A stretch of 64,000 bases of DNA from positions 3,534,001 to 3,598,000 of the forward strand of contig NZ_CP134706.1 in NCBI RefSeq assembly GCF_038246755.1. Reading direction: 5' to 3'. Source of the DNA: Micromonospora sp. FIMYZ51 (lineage in GTDB: Bacteria; Actinomycetota; Actinomycetes; Mycobacteriales; Micromonosporaceae). Shown one piece after another: positions 7,076 through 15,663 of this stretch (positions within the stretch are counted from its first letter, which is position 1; each line of letters starts with the position of its first letter). Position numbers and translations under genes: made by a program. The notes beneath the pieces are model-generated. The model did not search any database and was not told the DNA's origin. It saw only the letters and a program-made list of their open reading frames with translations.

Positions 7076-9901
7076 GTGCTGGCTCTGGTGGCGGTCCATG
7101 CGCTGACAGCCGTGATCGCCCCGGCGCTGGTGCGGCTCTGGGGCAGGCAGGCTCTCTACCTGGTGGCGTTGGCCCCTGGCGCGACCCTGGTCTGGGCGTT
7201 GGCCCAGACCAACGGAGTCCGTTCCGGCGACCCGGTGGTCGAGACGGTGTCGTGGGTGCCGCAACTCGGCCTGGAACTGGCCCTGCGGATGGGCACCCTG
7301 TCCTGGCTGCTTGTCGTCCTGGTCGGCGGCGTCGGCGCGCTGGTGCTCGCGTACAGCGCCCGCTACTTCCGCTCCGACGACCCCGGGCTCGGCCGCTTCG
7401 CCGCCGTCTTCGTCGCCTTCGCCGGAGCGATGCTCGGCCTGGTGGTCTCCGACGACCTGCTGCTGTTGTACGTGTTCTGGGAGCTGACCACCGTCTTCTC
7501 CTACCTGCTCATCGGCTACGACCCGGCCAAGCGGGCCAGCCGGCGGGCGGCCATGCAGGCGCTGCTGGTCACCACGCTTGGCGGCCTGGCGATGCTCGCC
7601 GGGTTCATCATGCTCGGCCAGCACGCCGGCACCTACCGCTGGTCGGAGGTCGCCGAGAACCTGCCCGGCGGGAGTTACCTGGCGGTCGCCGTACTGCTGA
7701 TCCTGCTCGGCGCCCTGAGCAAGTCGGCGATCTTCCCGTTCAGCTTCTGGTTGCCGGGCGCGATGGCGGCGCCCACCCCGGTCAGCGCCTACCTGCACGC
7801 CGCGGCAATGGTGAAGGCCGGTGTCTTCCTGGTCGCCCTGATGGGGCCCGCCTTCGCCGGCCTCACCCCGTGGCGACCGGTGCTGCTGGTCACCGGTCTG
7901 ATCACCATGTTCCTCGGCGGCTGGACCGCGCTGCGGCAGGTGGACCTGAAGCTGCTGCTGGCGTACGGCACGGTCAGCCAGCTCGGTCTGCTGATGGTGA
8001 TCCTCGGCGCCGGCACCCGGGACACCGCGCTGGCCGGTGCCGCCATGGTGCTGGCGCACGCCCTGTTCAAGGCGACCCTGTTCCTCACCGTCGGCGTCAT
8101 CGATCACTCCACCGGCACCCGGGACCTGCGCGAACTCAGCGGGGTGGGCCGCAAAGCGCCGGCCCTGGCGGTGGTGGCCGGGCTCGCGGCGGCCTCGATG
8201 GCCGGTCTGCCGCCGATGGCCGGGTTCGTGGCGAAAGAGGCGGCGGTCGAGGCGCTGCTGCACGGCACCGCCGTCGACCTGGCCGTGCTGGCCGGCGTGA
8301 TCTTCGGCTCGGTGCTGACCGTTGCGTACACGTTGCGTTTCCTCTGGGGGGCCTTCGCCGACAAGGCCGACACCCCGATCACCGTGGTCAAGCCGATCAG
8401 CTGGCCCTTCCTCGCGCCCGCGGCGCTGCTCGCCGTCGCCGGAGCGGCGGCGGGCCTGCTCGCCCCGGCGGTGGACCGGCTGCTCGCCCCGTACGCCGAC
8501 CTCTATCCCACCGGCAGCGACCCGGGCTACCACCTGGCGTTGTGGCACGGGCTCACGCCGGCGCTGGGGTTGTCGGTGCTGGCCGTGGCCGGTGGTGTCG
8601 GGCTCTTCCTGCTGATGCGGCGCGAACGCGTACGGACCACCCTGCGACTGCCCTTCGACGGTGCCGCCGCCTACGGCAAAGCCATCGCCGGGGTGGACCG
8701 GCTGGCGGTGGAGCTGACCGGTGCCACCCAGCGTGGTTCCTTGCCGTTCTACCTTGGCGTCATCCTGGTGGTGTTGGTCGTCTTGCCGGGTGGTGCGCTG
8801 CTGGCCGGCAGCCCGTGGCCGCAGCGCTTTCACCTGTGGGACACTCCCTTGCAGGTGGTGGCCGGCGCCGTGGTGGCCGTCGCCGCCGTGATGGCGGCCC
8901 GCGCACTGCGGCGGCTCACCGCGATGATCCTGGTCGGCGTCGCCGGCTACGGCATCGCACTGTTGTTCGTCCTGCACGGCGCCCCGGACCTGGCCCTGAC
9001 CCAGTTCCTGGTGGAGACCGTCACGATCGTCATGTTCGTGCTGGTGTTGCGCCGACTGCCGGAAAAGTTCTCGGAACGGCCGATCCGGTCCAGCCGCCGG
9101 GGCCGGGTCGCCATCGGCGTCGCGGTCGGCGCGGTCACCGCCGGCATGGCCTATGTGGCCGCCGGCGCCCGCCAGGCCATTCCGGTCTCCGTGGGCTTCC
9201 CCGACGAGGCCGTGTCGTACGGCGGCGGCAAGAACGTGGTCAACGTGACCCTGGTCGACATCCGGGCCTGGGACACCATGGGCGAGATCGCGGTACTGGT
9301 GGTGGCCGCCACCGGTGTGGCCAGCCTGATCTTCCGCCATGCTCGCGACCTCGACCGGCGCGGCGACATCCCCGGCGGTGTCCGGGCGGAATCCCGCCCG
9401 CGCTGGCTGACCACCGGCGCCACCGCCCGCGCCCAGTCGGTCATCCTCCAGGTGATCACCCGGCTGTTGTTCCACGCGATCATGCTGTTCTCCATCTACC
9501 TGCTGTTCAGCGGCCACAACGCCCCCGGCGGTGGGTTCGCCGCCGGTCTGGTCGCCGGTCTGGCGCTGGCCGTGCGCTACCTGGCCGGCGGGCGGACGGA
9601 ACTCAACGGCGCCGCACCCGTGGACGCCGGTGTGGTGCTCGGTGCCGGGCTGTTCGTGGCCGTCGGCACCGGCGTGGCCGCGATGCTGCTCGGCGGGGAG
9701 TTCCTCCAGACCGCCCTGCTCGACTTCCACCTGCCGGTACTGGGACACATTCACTTCGTCACCTCGGTCTTCTTCGACGTCGGCGTCTACCTGATCGTCG
9801 TCGGCCTGGTGCTGGACATCCTGCGCAGCCTCGGCGCGGAGATGGACCGCCAGCAGGAGGAGACCGAGGACGTCGAGGCCCGGGAAAAGGAGCTGGTGTG
9901 A
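7076..9901 (+). CDS. mrpA: Na+/H+ antiporter subunit A with fused subunit B domain (MrpAB)
   Basis: 941 residues, largest subunit of the Mrp/Mnh cation/proton antiporter in the plasma membrane. The N-terminal two thirds resemble NuoL/MrpA: FVFWELTTVFSYLLIGY with the membrane glutamate, and KSAIFPFSFWLPGAMAAPTP with the conserved lysine and HAAAMVKAG. A DUF4040/MbhD segment follows (ALLFVLHGAPDLALTQFLVE), then a MnhB domain (ITRLLFHAIMLFSIYLLFSG, NAPGGGFAAGL). Fusion of A and B is usual in actinobacteria. GTG 7076 follows GGGGAGGG. The operon continues with C, D, E, F and G, each start overlapping the preceding stop by 4 bp. Confidence 0.95.
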   Translation: MLALVAVHALTAVIAPALVRLWGRQALYLVALAPGATLVWALAQTNGVRSGDPVVETVSWVPQLGLELALRMGTLSWLLVVLVGGVGALVLAYSARYFRSDDPGLGRFAAVFVAFAGAMLGLVVSDDLLLLYVFWELTTVFSYLLIGYDPAKRASRRAAMQALLVTTLGGLAMLAGFIMLGQHAGTYRWSEVAENLPGGSYLAVAVLLILLGALSKSAIFPFSFWLPGAMAAPTPVSAYLHAAAMVKAGVFLVALMGPAFAGLTPWRPVLLVTGLITMFLGGWTALRQVDLKLLLAYGTVSQLGLLMVILGAGTRDTALAGAAMVLAHALFKATLFLTVGVIDHSTGTRDLRELSGVGRKAPALAVVAGLAAASMAGLPPMAGFVAKEAAVEALLHGTAVDLAVLAGVIFGSVLTVAYTLRFLWGAFADKADTPITVVKPISWPFLAPAALLAVAGAAAGLLAPAVDRLLAPYADLYPTGSDPGYHLALWHGLTPALGLSVLAVAGGVGLFLLMRRERVRTTLRLPFDGAAAYGKAIAGVDRLAVELTGATQRGSLPFYLGVILVVLVVLPGGALLAGSPWPQRFHLWDTPLQVVAGAVVAVAAVMAARALRRLTAMILVGVAGYGIALLFVLHGAPDLALTQFLVETVTIVMFVLVLRRLPEKFSERPIRSSRRGRVAIGVAVGAVTAGMAYVAAGARQAIPVSVGFPDEAVSYGGGKNVVNVTLVDIRAWDTMGEIAVLVVAATGVASLIFRHARDLDRRGDIPGGVRAESRPRWLTTGATARAQSVILQVITRLLFHAIMLFSIYLLFSGHNAPGGGFAAGLVAGLALAVRYLAGGRTELNGAAPVDAGVVLGAGLFVAVGTGVAAMLLGGEFLQTALLDFHLPVLGHIHFVTSVFFDVGVYLIVVGLVLDILRSLGAEMDRQQEETEDVEAREKELV

Positions 9902-10368
9902 CCCCCAACCTCACCTACGTCATCGTGGTCGGCGTACTTGTCGCCGCCGGCGTGACGTTGCTGCTCGAACGCAGCCTCACCCGGGTGCTGATGGGCGTCA
10001 TCCTGCTCGGCAACGGCGCCAACCTGCTGCTGCTGACCGGCGGTCGGGCCGGTGGACCGCCGATCGTGGGCACCACCGCCCAGGAGGAGATGAGCGATCC
10101 ACTGCCCCAGGCGATGATCCTCACCGCCATCGTGATCACCCTCGGGATGACCGCGTTCCTGCTCGCTCTGGCCTACCGCAGCTGGCACCTCAACGGGCAC
10201 GACGAGGTGCAGGACGACGTCGAGGACCGCCGGATCATGGACCTCGCGGAACGCGACGAGGGCCCCGGCACGGAAGACGACGGAGACGGTGACACCGACG
10301 GTGACGACGTGACGACCGAGGACGAGCGGCCGGTTTCCGCCTCGACGAACGCGGGGAGGCCCGGATGA
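9898..10368 (+). CDS. mrpC: Na+/H+ antiporter subunit C
   Basis: 156 residues, NuoK-like, three membrane helices (NLTYVIVVGVLVAAGVTLLL; VLMGVILLGNGANLLLL; QAMILTAIVITLGMTAFLLA). Motif DPLPQAMILTAIVI is typical of MrpC. GTG 9898 overlaps the mrpA stop (GTGA) with AAAAGGAG upstream. Unusual point: the cytoplasmic tail is very acidic (EDDGDGDTDGDDVTTEDE), unlike the short tail of the Bacillus protein. Confidence 0.93.
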   Translation: MTPNLTYVIVVGVLVAAGVTLLLERSLTRVLMGVILLGNGANLLLLTGGRAGGPPIVGTTAQEEMSDPLPQAMILTAIVITLGMTAFLLALAYRSWHLNGHDEVQDDVEDRRIMDLAERDEGPGTEDDGDGDTDGDDVTTEDERPVSASTNAGRPG

Positions 10369-11942
10369 CGTACCTCGTTCCGCTGCCGGTGGTGATGCCG
10401 CTGCTCGGCGCGGCGCTGACGCTGCTGCTGCTCGGTCGGCCCCGCGCCCAGCGGTGGGTCAGCCTCACCGTGCTCACCGCCACCGTCGCGGTGGCCGCGG
10501 CGCTGCTGGTCCGCTCCAGCCTGGACGGGCCGCTGGTGGTGGAGGTCGGTGGCTGGGTCGCGCCGCTGGGCATCGTGCTGGTGGCCGACCAACTCGCCGC
10601 GTTGATGCTTGTCGTCTCCGCCACGGTCACCCTCTGCGTGCTGGTCTACTCCATCGGGCAGGGCATGGCCGACGGCAACGAGGAGACGCCGCTGTCGGTG
10701 TACCACCCGACCTACCTGGTGCTCACCGCGGGCGTGTGCAACGCGTTCCTCTCCGGCGACCTGTTCAACCTCTACGTCGGTTTCGAGATCCTGCTGGTCG
10801 CCAGCTACGTGCTGCTCACCCTGGGCAGCACCGAGACCCGGATCCGGGCCGGCACCACATACGTCGTGGTCAGCCTGCTCTCGTCGGTGATCTTCCTGGT
10901 CGCCATCGGGCTGGTGTACGCCTCGACCGGCACCCTGAACCTCGCCCAGCTCGTGGACCGGCTGGACGCCCTGCCGGACGACATCCGGCTGGTCCTACAG
11001 GGCATGCTGCTGCTCGCCTTCGGCATCAAGGCGGCGGTCTTCCCGCTGTCGGCCTGGCTACCGGACAGCTATCCGACCGCCCCCGCCCCGGTCACCGCCG
11101 TCTTCGCCGGCCTGTTGACCAAGGTCGGCGTGTACGCGATCATCCGTACCGAGACGCTGCTCTTCCCCGGCGGTCGCACGGCCACCCTGCTGCTGGTGAC
11201 CGCGGTGCTGACAATGGTGGTCGGCATTCTCGGCGCGGTCGCCCAGTCCGACATCAAGCGGTTGCTGTCCTTCACGCTGATCAGCCACATCGGCTACATG
11301 CTCTTCGGCGTCGGGCTCACCTCGTCGCTCGGCCTCTCCGCGGCGATCTTCTACGTGGTGCACCACATCACCATCCAGACCACCCTGTTCCTCGCCGCCG
11401 GCCTGGTGGAAAGACGTGGCGGCAGCACCGCGCTGGATCGCCTCGGCGGTCTGGCCCGGTTGTCACCGCTGCTGGCGGTGCTGTTCTTCGTACCAGCGCT
11501 CAACCTCGCCGGCATCCCACCGTTCTCCGGTTTCCTCGGCAAACTCGGCCTGGTGCAGGCCGGCATCGACGACGGTGGCGTGCTGGCCTGGATCCTGGTC
11601 GCCGGTGGACTGGTCACCAGCCTGCTCACCCTGTACGCCATCGCCCGGGTGTGGAACCTCGCCTTCTGGCGGGCGCCCCATCCGGAGATGCCCCGCGAGG
11701 ACGACGCGGACCGGGCGGCCCGTACCGACGGTTCGGTGCAGCCGGGCCAGGGACTCGCCGTGGCCCAGACCGGTGCCGTGATGCCCGGGCTGATGATCGC
11801 GCCGACCGTCGCGCTTGTGGCATTCGGCCTGGTGTTGACCCTGGTCGCCGGTCCGCTGTTCGACCTGAGCAGCGACGCCGCCGATGACCTGCTGCGGCGG
11901 ACCCCGTATGTCGAGGCCGTCTTCCCGGGAGGTACGCCGTGA
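10365..11942 (+). CDS. mrpD: Na+/H+ antiporter subunit D
   Basis: 525 residues, NuoM/NuoN-like proton-translocating subunit with about 14 membrane helices. Conserved signatures: LFNLYVGFEILLVASYVLL with the membrane glutamate, GIKAAVFPLSAWLPDSYPTA with its lysine, AVFAGLLTKVGVYAIIR, and PPFSGFLGKLGLVQAG. ATG 10365 overlaps the mrpC stop (ATGA). Confidence 0.95.
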   Translation: MTYLVPLPVVMPLLGAALTLLLLGRPRAQRWVSLTVLTATVAVAAALLVRSSLDGPLVVEVGGWVAPLGIVLVADQLAALMLVVSATVTLCVLVYSIGQGMADGNEETPLSVYHPTYLVLTAGVCNAFLSGDLFNLYVGFEILLVASYVLLTLGSTETRIRAGTTYVVVSLLSSVIFLVAIGLVYASTGTLNLAQLVDRLDALPDDIRLVLQGMLLLAFGIKAAVFPLSAWLPDSYPTAPAPVTAVFAGLLTKVGVYAIIRTETLLFPGGRTATLLLVTAVLTMVVGILGAVAQSDIKRLLSFTLISHIGYMLFGVGLTSSLGLSAAIFYVVHHITIQTTLFLAAGLVERRGGSTALDRLGGLARLSPLLAVLFFVPALNLAGIPPFSGFLGKLGLVQAGIDDGGVLAWILVAGGLVTSLLTLYAIARVWNLAFWRAPHPEMPREDDADRAARTDGSVQPGQGLAVAQTGAVMPGLMIAPTVALVAFGLVLTLVAGPLFDLSSDAADDLLRRTPYVEAVFPGGTP

Positions 11943-12559
11943 AGCCCGACCCGATGACCCCGGCGGACCCGACCGACGCGCCGCACCAGGAGCCGATGAG
12001 TCGGTCCGCCCGGCGGCGCAACCAGATCGTCGCGGTGACCGCCCTCGTCGCCGTCTGGGTGCTGCTGTGGGGGACCTTCTCCTGGGCCAACGTGATCGGG
12101 GGACTGGTGGCCGCCGCCGTGCTGCTGGCGGTCTTCCCGCTGCCCCCGGTGACGTTCGCCGGCCGGATCCATCCGATGGGCACGCTGCGCTTCCTCCTGC
12201 GCTTCCTCAAGGACCTGGTGGTCGCCTCGGCGCAGATCGCCTGGCTGGCCTTCCGGCCACGGCATGTCCCGTACAGCGCCATCATCGCGGTGCGGCTGCG
12301 GGTGAACACCGACCTCAACCTCACCCTGATGGCCGAGGCGTTGTCCCTGGTGCCCGGCAGTCTGATCCTTGAGGCGGACCGGACGACCGGCACCCTGTTC
12401 GTGCACGTCATCAACCTGCACAGCCTGGACGAGGTGGAGCAGTTCCGCAGTGGCGTGCTGAAGCTGGAGGCGCGGATCATCGCCGCCATCGGCTCGGCGG
12501 ACGAGCAACGCCGTGTCCGCGAAGGCGTCGAGGCCGACCTGGAAGGGGCCACCACATGA
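11939..12559 (+). CDS. mrpE: Na+/H+ antiporter subunit E
   Basis: 206 residues, MNHE family. Two or three N-terminal membrane helices (IVAVTALVAVWVLLWGTFSW; VIGGLVAAAVLLAVFPL), then a soluble domain with the family motif TDLNLTLMAEALSLVPGSL and HVINLHSLDEVEQFR. GTG 11939 overlaps the mrpD stop as GTGA. Confidence 0.93.
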   Translation: MKPDPMTPADPTDAPHQEPMSRSARRRNQIVAVTALVAVWVLLWGTFSWANVIGGLVAAAVLLAVFPLPPVTFAGRIHPMGTLRFLLRFLKDLVVASAQIAWLAFRPRHVPYSAIIAVRLRVNTDLNLTLMAEALSLVPGSLILEADRTTGTLFVHVINLHSLDEVEQFRSGVLKLEARIIAAIGSADEQRRVREGVEADLEGATT

Positions 12560-12819
12560 CCGTCGTCGCCGTGCTCGTCACCGTGCTGCTCGCCGTGGCC
12601 GGCGGGCTCACGTTGACCCGAATCATCCGTGGTCCGTCGATCCTCGACCGGGCCGTCGCCACCGACGTACTGCTGGCCGTCATCGTCGCCGCCATCGCCA
12701 CCGAGGCCGCGTACAGCCGGGACGCCACCGCGCTGCCGGTGCTTGTGGTCCTCGCCGTGCTCGGCTTCGTCGGTTCGGTGAGCGTCGCCCGGTTCGCCGC
12801 TCGGAGAAACAGCAAATGA
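12556..12819 (+). CDS. mrpF: Na+/H+ antiporter subunit F
   Basis: 87 residues with three membrane helices. The family signature is GPSILDRAVATDVLLAVIVA; the middle-helix aspartate (ATD) is the residue tied to proton movement in MrpF. ATG 12556 overlaps the mrpE stop (ATGA). Confidence 0.93.
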   Translation: MTVVAVLVTVLLAVAGGLTLTRIIRGPSILDRAVATDVLLAVIVAAIATEAAYSRDATALPVLVVLAVLGFVGSVSVARFAARRNSK

Positions 12820-13193
12820 GTCTCGACGCCGTGCTCGACATCGTCGCCGCCGCCTGCCTGATCAGCGGCGCGCTGCTCAGCCTCGCCGCCGGGGTCGCCC
12901 TGGTGCGCTTCCCGGACCTGCTCACCCGGATGCACGCCGCCGCCAAGCCGCAGGTGCTCGGGCTGCTGCTGGTCCTGGTCGGCTGCGGGTTGCGGCTGCG
13001 GACCGGGGTGGACATCACCACGCTGGTGCTGGTCGGCATCTTCCAACTCGCCACCGCGCCGGTGGCCGCGCACATGGTCGGCCGGGCTGCGTACCCGCAC
13101 GACGACATCCGCACCGACCTGCTGCTCACCGACGAACTCGCCGCCCACCTGGACCAGGTCAGCCGCGAGCAGGGCGACGCGGCCCGCGCCTGA
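12816..13193 (+). CDS. mrpG: Na+/H+ antiporter subunit G
   Basis: 125 residues. Three membrane helices with the PhaG/MnhG signature VALVRFPDLLTRMHAAAKPQ. ATG 12816 overlaps the mrpF stop, with GGAGAAACAGCAA before it. Last gene of the operon; the C-terminus (DELAAHLDQVSREQGDAARA) is soluble. Confidence 0.93.
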   Translation: MSLDAVLDIVAAACLISGALLSLAAGVALVRFPDLLTRMHAAAKPQVLGLLLVLVGCGLRLRTGVDITTLVLVGIFQLATAPVAAHMVGRAAYPHDDIRTDLLLTDELAAHLDQVSREQGDAARA

Positions 13194-13196
13194 CCA

Positions 13197-13236
13197 CGCA
13201 ATATCAATTGCGGCCACCGCCGGTCGTCAATACTCT
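13197..13236 (+). promoter_or_regulatory. Promoter with overlapping inverted repeat
   Basis: TTGCGG (13208-13213) and TACTCT (13231-13236) are spaced by 17 bp. An inverted repeat CGCAAT-ATCA-ATTGCG (13197-13212) covers the -35 box, so it could be an operator. The first possible product is the 37-residue frame at 13282. Confidence 0.45.
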
Positions 13237-13281
13237 TCTGCGCATCAGGTCGAATCCGACTGGAGCCGGAAGGAGTACGCC

Positions 13282-13395
13282 GTGTCAGAACCACATCGCC
13301 GCCAGGCCAGCTGGCCGTTGCCGGGTCGCACCGCCGTGCCCGCCGGCACATGCCGCAGACTTCCGGCCCTGACCGGGCCCCTCCCGCGCCCCTAA
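13282..13395 (+). CDS. Possible small protein, 37 residues
   Basis: The 357-bp gap between mrpG and rtcB contains this short frame: GTG 13282 preceded by GGAAGGAG at good spacing and by the promoter at 13208-13236; TAA at 13393-13395. The product begins MSEPHRRQASWPLPGRTAVP and is Arg/Pro-rich, without membrane segment or known motif. The strong ribosome binding site is the main argument. It may be a leader peptide for rtcB or a chance frame. Confidence 0.35.
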   Translation: MSEPHRRQASWPLPGRTAVPAGTCRRLPALTGPLPRP

Positions 13396-13447
13396 CCGCG
13401 CCCCGCCTCACCTCGCCTCACCCGCACCGCGCTCACCCGCGGCCGTC

Positions 13448-13515
13448 GATCATGCACTTTTCGCCTGGATAAAAGGCTGTAAAGGCCGTGTTTCGGCGAC
13501 CGAAAGTGCAAGATC
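13448..13515. repeat. Dispersed palindromic element, copy 1
   Basis: Imperfect inverted repeat of 68 bp: left arm GATCATGCACTTTTCGCC (13448-13465), right arm the complement of GATCTTGCACTTTCGGTCGC (13496-13515). The loop carries two tandem 9-bp units (AAAGGCTGT AAAGGCCGT). The same arm sequence recurs at 21771. The right arm ends 35 bp before the rtcB start, so the hairpin would lie in its untranslated leader. Confidence 0.8.
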
Positions 13516-13550
13516 GGCGGGGTTCGTTCGCAGCTCAGGAGAAGACGACA

Positions 13551-14750
13551 ATGGGATTCAGCATGCTCGCCGGTACGCGGGCACCGGTGCGGGTGTGGAC
13601 CGACCCGTACGCAATCGAGGCGCAGGCCGCCAGGCAGCTGCGCAACATCGGCGCGCTGCCCTGGGTGCAGGGTGTCGCGGTGATGCCGGACGTGCACTTC
13701 GGCAAGGGCGCCACGGTCGGCTCGGTGATCGCGATGCGGCAGGCGGTCTCGCCGGCCGCCGTCGGGGTGGACATCGGCTGCGGGATGTCGGCGGTGCGCA
13801 CCTCGCTGACCGCCGCCGACCTTCCCGACGACCTGGCCGGCCTGCGCCGGGCCATCGAGGAGGCGATTCCGGTCGGCTTCGCCACGCGCGACGAGCCGGT
13901 CGACCCGCGCCGGGTGCGGGGCCTGGAGCAGCGCGGCTGGGACGACTTCTGGCGGCGTTTCGGCGACCTGGACCGGCGGGTGGCGCAGCTGGAGACCCGG
14001 GCCCGGCGGCAGCTGGGCACCCTCGGTGGCGGCAACCACTTCATCGAGGTCTGCCTGGAACAGGGCGGCAGCGACGCCGGCCGGGTCTGGCTGATGCTGC
14101 ACTCCGGTTCGCGCAACATCGGCAAGGAACTGGCCGAGCGGCACATCGCGGTGGCCCGCCAGCTGCCGCACAACGCCGACCTGCCCGACCGGGACCTGGC
14201 GGTCTTCCTCGCCGGTACGCCGGAGATGGACGCCTACCGCCGGGACCTGTGGTGGGCGCAGGAGTACGCCCGGCGCAACCGCGCGGTGATGCTCGCGGTG
14301 TTGATGAACGTGGTGCGGGACCGACTCCCGCAGGTCGGCTACGACGAGCCGATCAGCTGCCACCACAACTACGTGTCCGAGGAGCACTACGAGGGGGTGG
14401 ACGTGTTGGTGACTCGTAAGGGAGCGATCCGGGCGGGCCGCGGTGACCTGGGCATCATTCCCGGGTCGATGGGGACCGGGTCGTACATCGTGCGCGGCAA
14501 GGGCAACGAGTGGGGATACTGCTCGGCGTCGCACGGCGCGGGACGCCGGATGTCCCGCGCCCAGGCCAAGCGGACGTTCGGCACCGCCGACCTGGTGGCG
14601 CAGACGGCCGGGGTGGAGTGCCGCAAGGACGCCGGGGTGGTCGACGAGATCCCCGGCGCGTACAAGGACATCACCGAGGTGATGGCCCAGCAGGAGGACC
14701 TGGTCGAGGTGGTGGCCCACCTCAAGCAGGTGGTCTGCGTCAAGGGCTGA
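13551..14750 (+). CDS. rtcB: RNA-splicing ligase RtcB
   Basis: 399 residues. RtcB joins 2',3'-cyclic phosphate and 5'-OH RNA ends in a GTP- and Mn-dependent reaction during RNA repair. Seen motifs: MPDVHFGKGATVGSV, AVGVDIGCGM (metal-binding Asp and Cys), LGGGNHFIE, LMLHSGSRNIGK, CHHNY, IPGSMGTGSYIVRG and the histidine that takes GMP in SASHGAGRRMSR. All metal and nucleotide ligands I can place are present. The start ATG 13551 has AGGAGAAG upstream and gives the compact form (about 400 residues) usual in actinobacteria. No rtcA or rtcR is beside it; a convergent TOPRIM gene follows across a shared hairpin. Confidence 0.95.
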   Translation: MGFSMLAGTRAPVRVWTDPYAIEAQAARQLRNIGALPWVQGVAVMPDVHFGKGATVGSVIAMRQAVSPAAVGVDIGCGMSAVRTSLTAADLPDDLAGLRRAIEEAIPVGFATRDEPVDPRRVRGLEQRGWDDFWRRFGDLDRRVAQLETRARRQLGTLGGGNHFIEVCLEQGGSDAGRVWLMLHSGSRNIGKELAERHIAVARQLPHNADLPDRDLAVFLAGTPEMDAYRRDLWWAQEYARRNRAVMLAVLMNVVRDRLPQVGYDEPISCHHNYVSEEHYEGVDVLVTRKGAIRAGRGDLGIIPGSMGTGSYIVRGKGNEWGYCSASHGAGRRMSRAQAKRTFGTADLVAQTAGVECRKDAGVVDEIPGAYKDITEVMAQQEDLVEVVAHLKQVVCVKG

Positions 14751-14800
14751 GGCAGACGACCGACGATCACCGGGGGCGAATGATTCCGATCCGACCGCCG

Positions 14801-14840
14801 GGCGTGACAGTTGCGCTCTCCGCAGCGTAGCTGTCACGCC
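14801..14840. terminator. Bidirectional hairpin between rtcB and the TOPRIM gene
   Basis: GGCGTGACAG (14801-14810) pairs perfectly with CTGTCACGCC (14831-14840), midway between two convergent genes. Confidence 0.65.
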
Positions 14841-14913
14841 TGCGGGCGTGGGTGAAGCTCGGGACCCACCTCAGCGTGGTCGGCGCGTACCCGGCCGTTG
14901 CGCCGGCACCGGC

Positions 14914-15558
14914 TCAAACGCTGCCGAGCAGCGCGTCGAGCGGTCGGGGCAGGGTGCCACGGTCGACTGCGGCCTCGACGAGCAGGCGCGCGTAGCGCAG
15001 ATTGCGGTGTGAGCTGCTGCGCAGGAAGCGCCACAGCTGCGCCTCGGGCGCCCGGCCGCGCCAGGCGGGCTGGACCTGGAACGAGCGGAACGAGCGGAGA
15101 TCGCCGTGCGCGTCGAGGATCGCCTCGACTGCGGCGACGCCGAGCGCCCGGATCAACTCCTCCTCCAGGTCGTCGCGGCAGACGTAGAAGCCCAGCCGCT
15201 CCATCTCGGTGCGGGTGCCGGGGGAGCCGACCCGTCCCATCGCCAGCCCGCGCCGGAATATCTCCTCCTCGCGCAGGTCGCAGAGCCCGGCGAGGCGTAC
15301 CCGGGTGCGAAGCGGGCCCAGCCCGGTGAGGAAGCGGCCGATGGCGTGCGCCCCGCCGATCGGCACGATCACCACCCGCTCCGCGTCGAGATCCCGGCTG
15401 CGGCTCACCGCGGCCGTCGCCAGGGCGATCTGGTCGCTGATGCCCTCGACGAGCACCACGGCCTCGGCGGACCCGACCTTCGCCAGGGCGTGGGCCGTTG
15501 CCTGGATCGAGGCGGCGTTGCCACCCAGCGGGCCATCGAGGGTCACGACCGCAATCAT
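14914..15558 (-). CDS. Stand-alone TOPRIM-domain protein (OLD-type TOPRIM)
   Basis: 214 residues. The central part has the TOPRIM signature: a glutamate after a hydrophobic strand (EAVVLVEGISDQIAL, residues about 31-45), VVIVPIGGAHAIGRF, and an acidic turn (LAGLCDLREEEIF). In OLD-family nucleases this domain follows an ATPase; here the ATPase is absent and the protein is all TOPRIM plus a helical C-terminus (WRFLRSSSHRNLRYARLLVE). An N-terminal strand MIAVVTLDGPLGGNAASIQA is present. Likely a metal-dependent nuclease or nucleotidyl-transfer protein; the substrate is unknown. Confidence 0.7.
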   Translation of the reverse strand: MIAVVTLDGPLGGNAASIQATAHALAKVGSAEAVVLVEGISDQIALATAAVSRSRDLDAERVVIVPIGGAHAIGRFLTGLGPLRTRVRLAGLCDLREEEIFRRGLAMGRVGSPGTRTEMERLGFYVCRDDLEEELIRALGVAAVEAILDAHGDLRSFRSFQVQPAWRGRAPEAQLWRFLRSSSHRNLRYARLLVEAAVDRGTLPRPLDALLGSV

Positions 15559-15663
15559 CGGTGACCCACCTGCCGGCCGGCCACCCGATTAAGCGTCCTA
15601 TGTGGTTACTTCGCGGGTCCGTCCTGTGCCGCGTCTCGTACCTGGTGGCCGCCGGGCAGCGGG

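Noticed and set aside
6974..9754. Very long open frame antisense to mrpA (over 900 codons)
   Set aside because: It mirrors the codon bias of mrpA, has Gln/His/Gly-rich low-complexity sequence, no domain and no ribosome site. Typical antisense shadow in GC-rich DNA.
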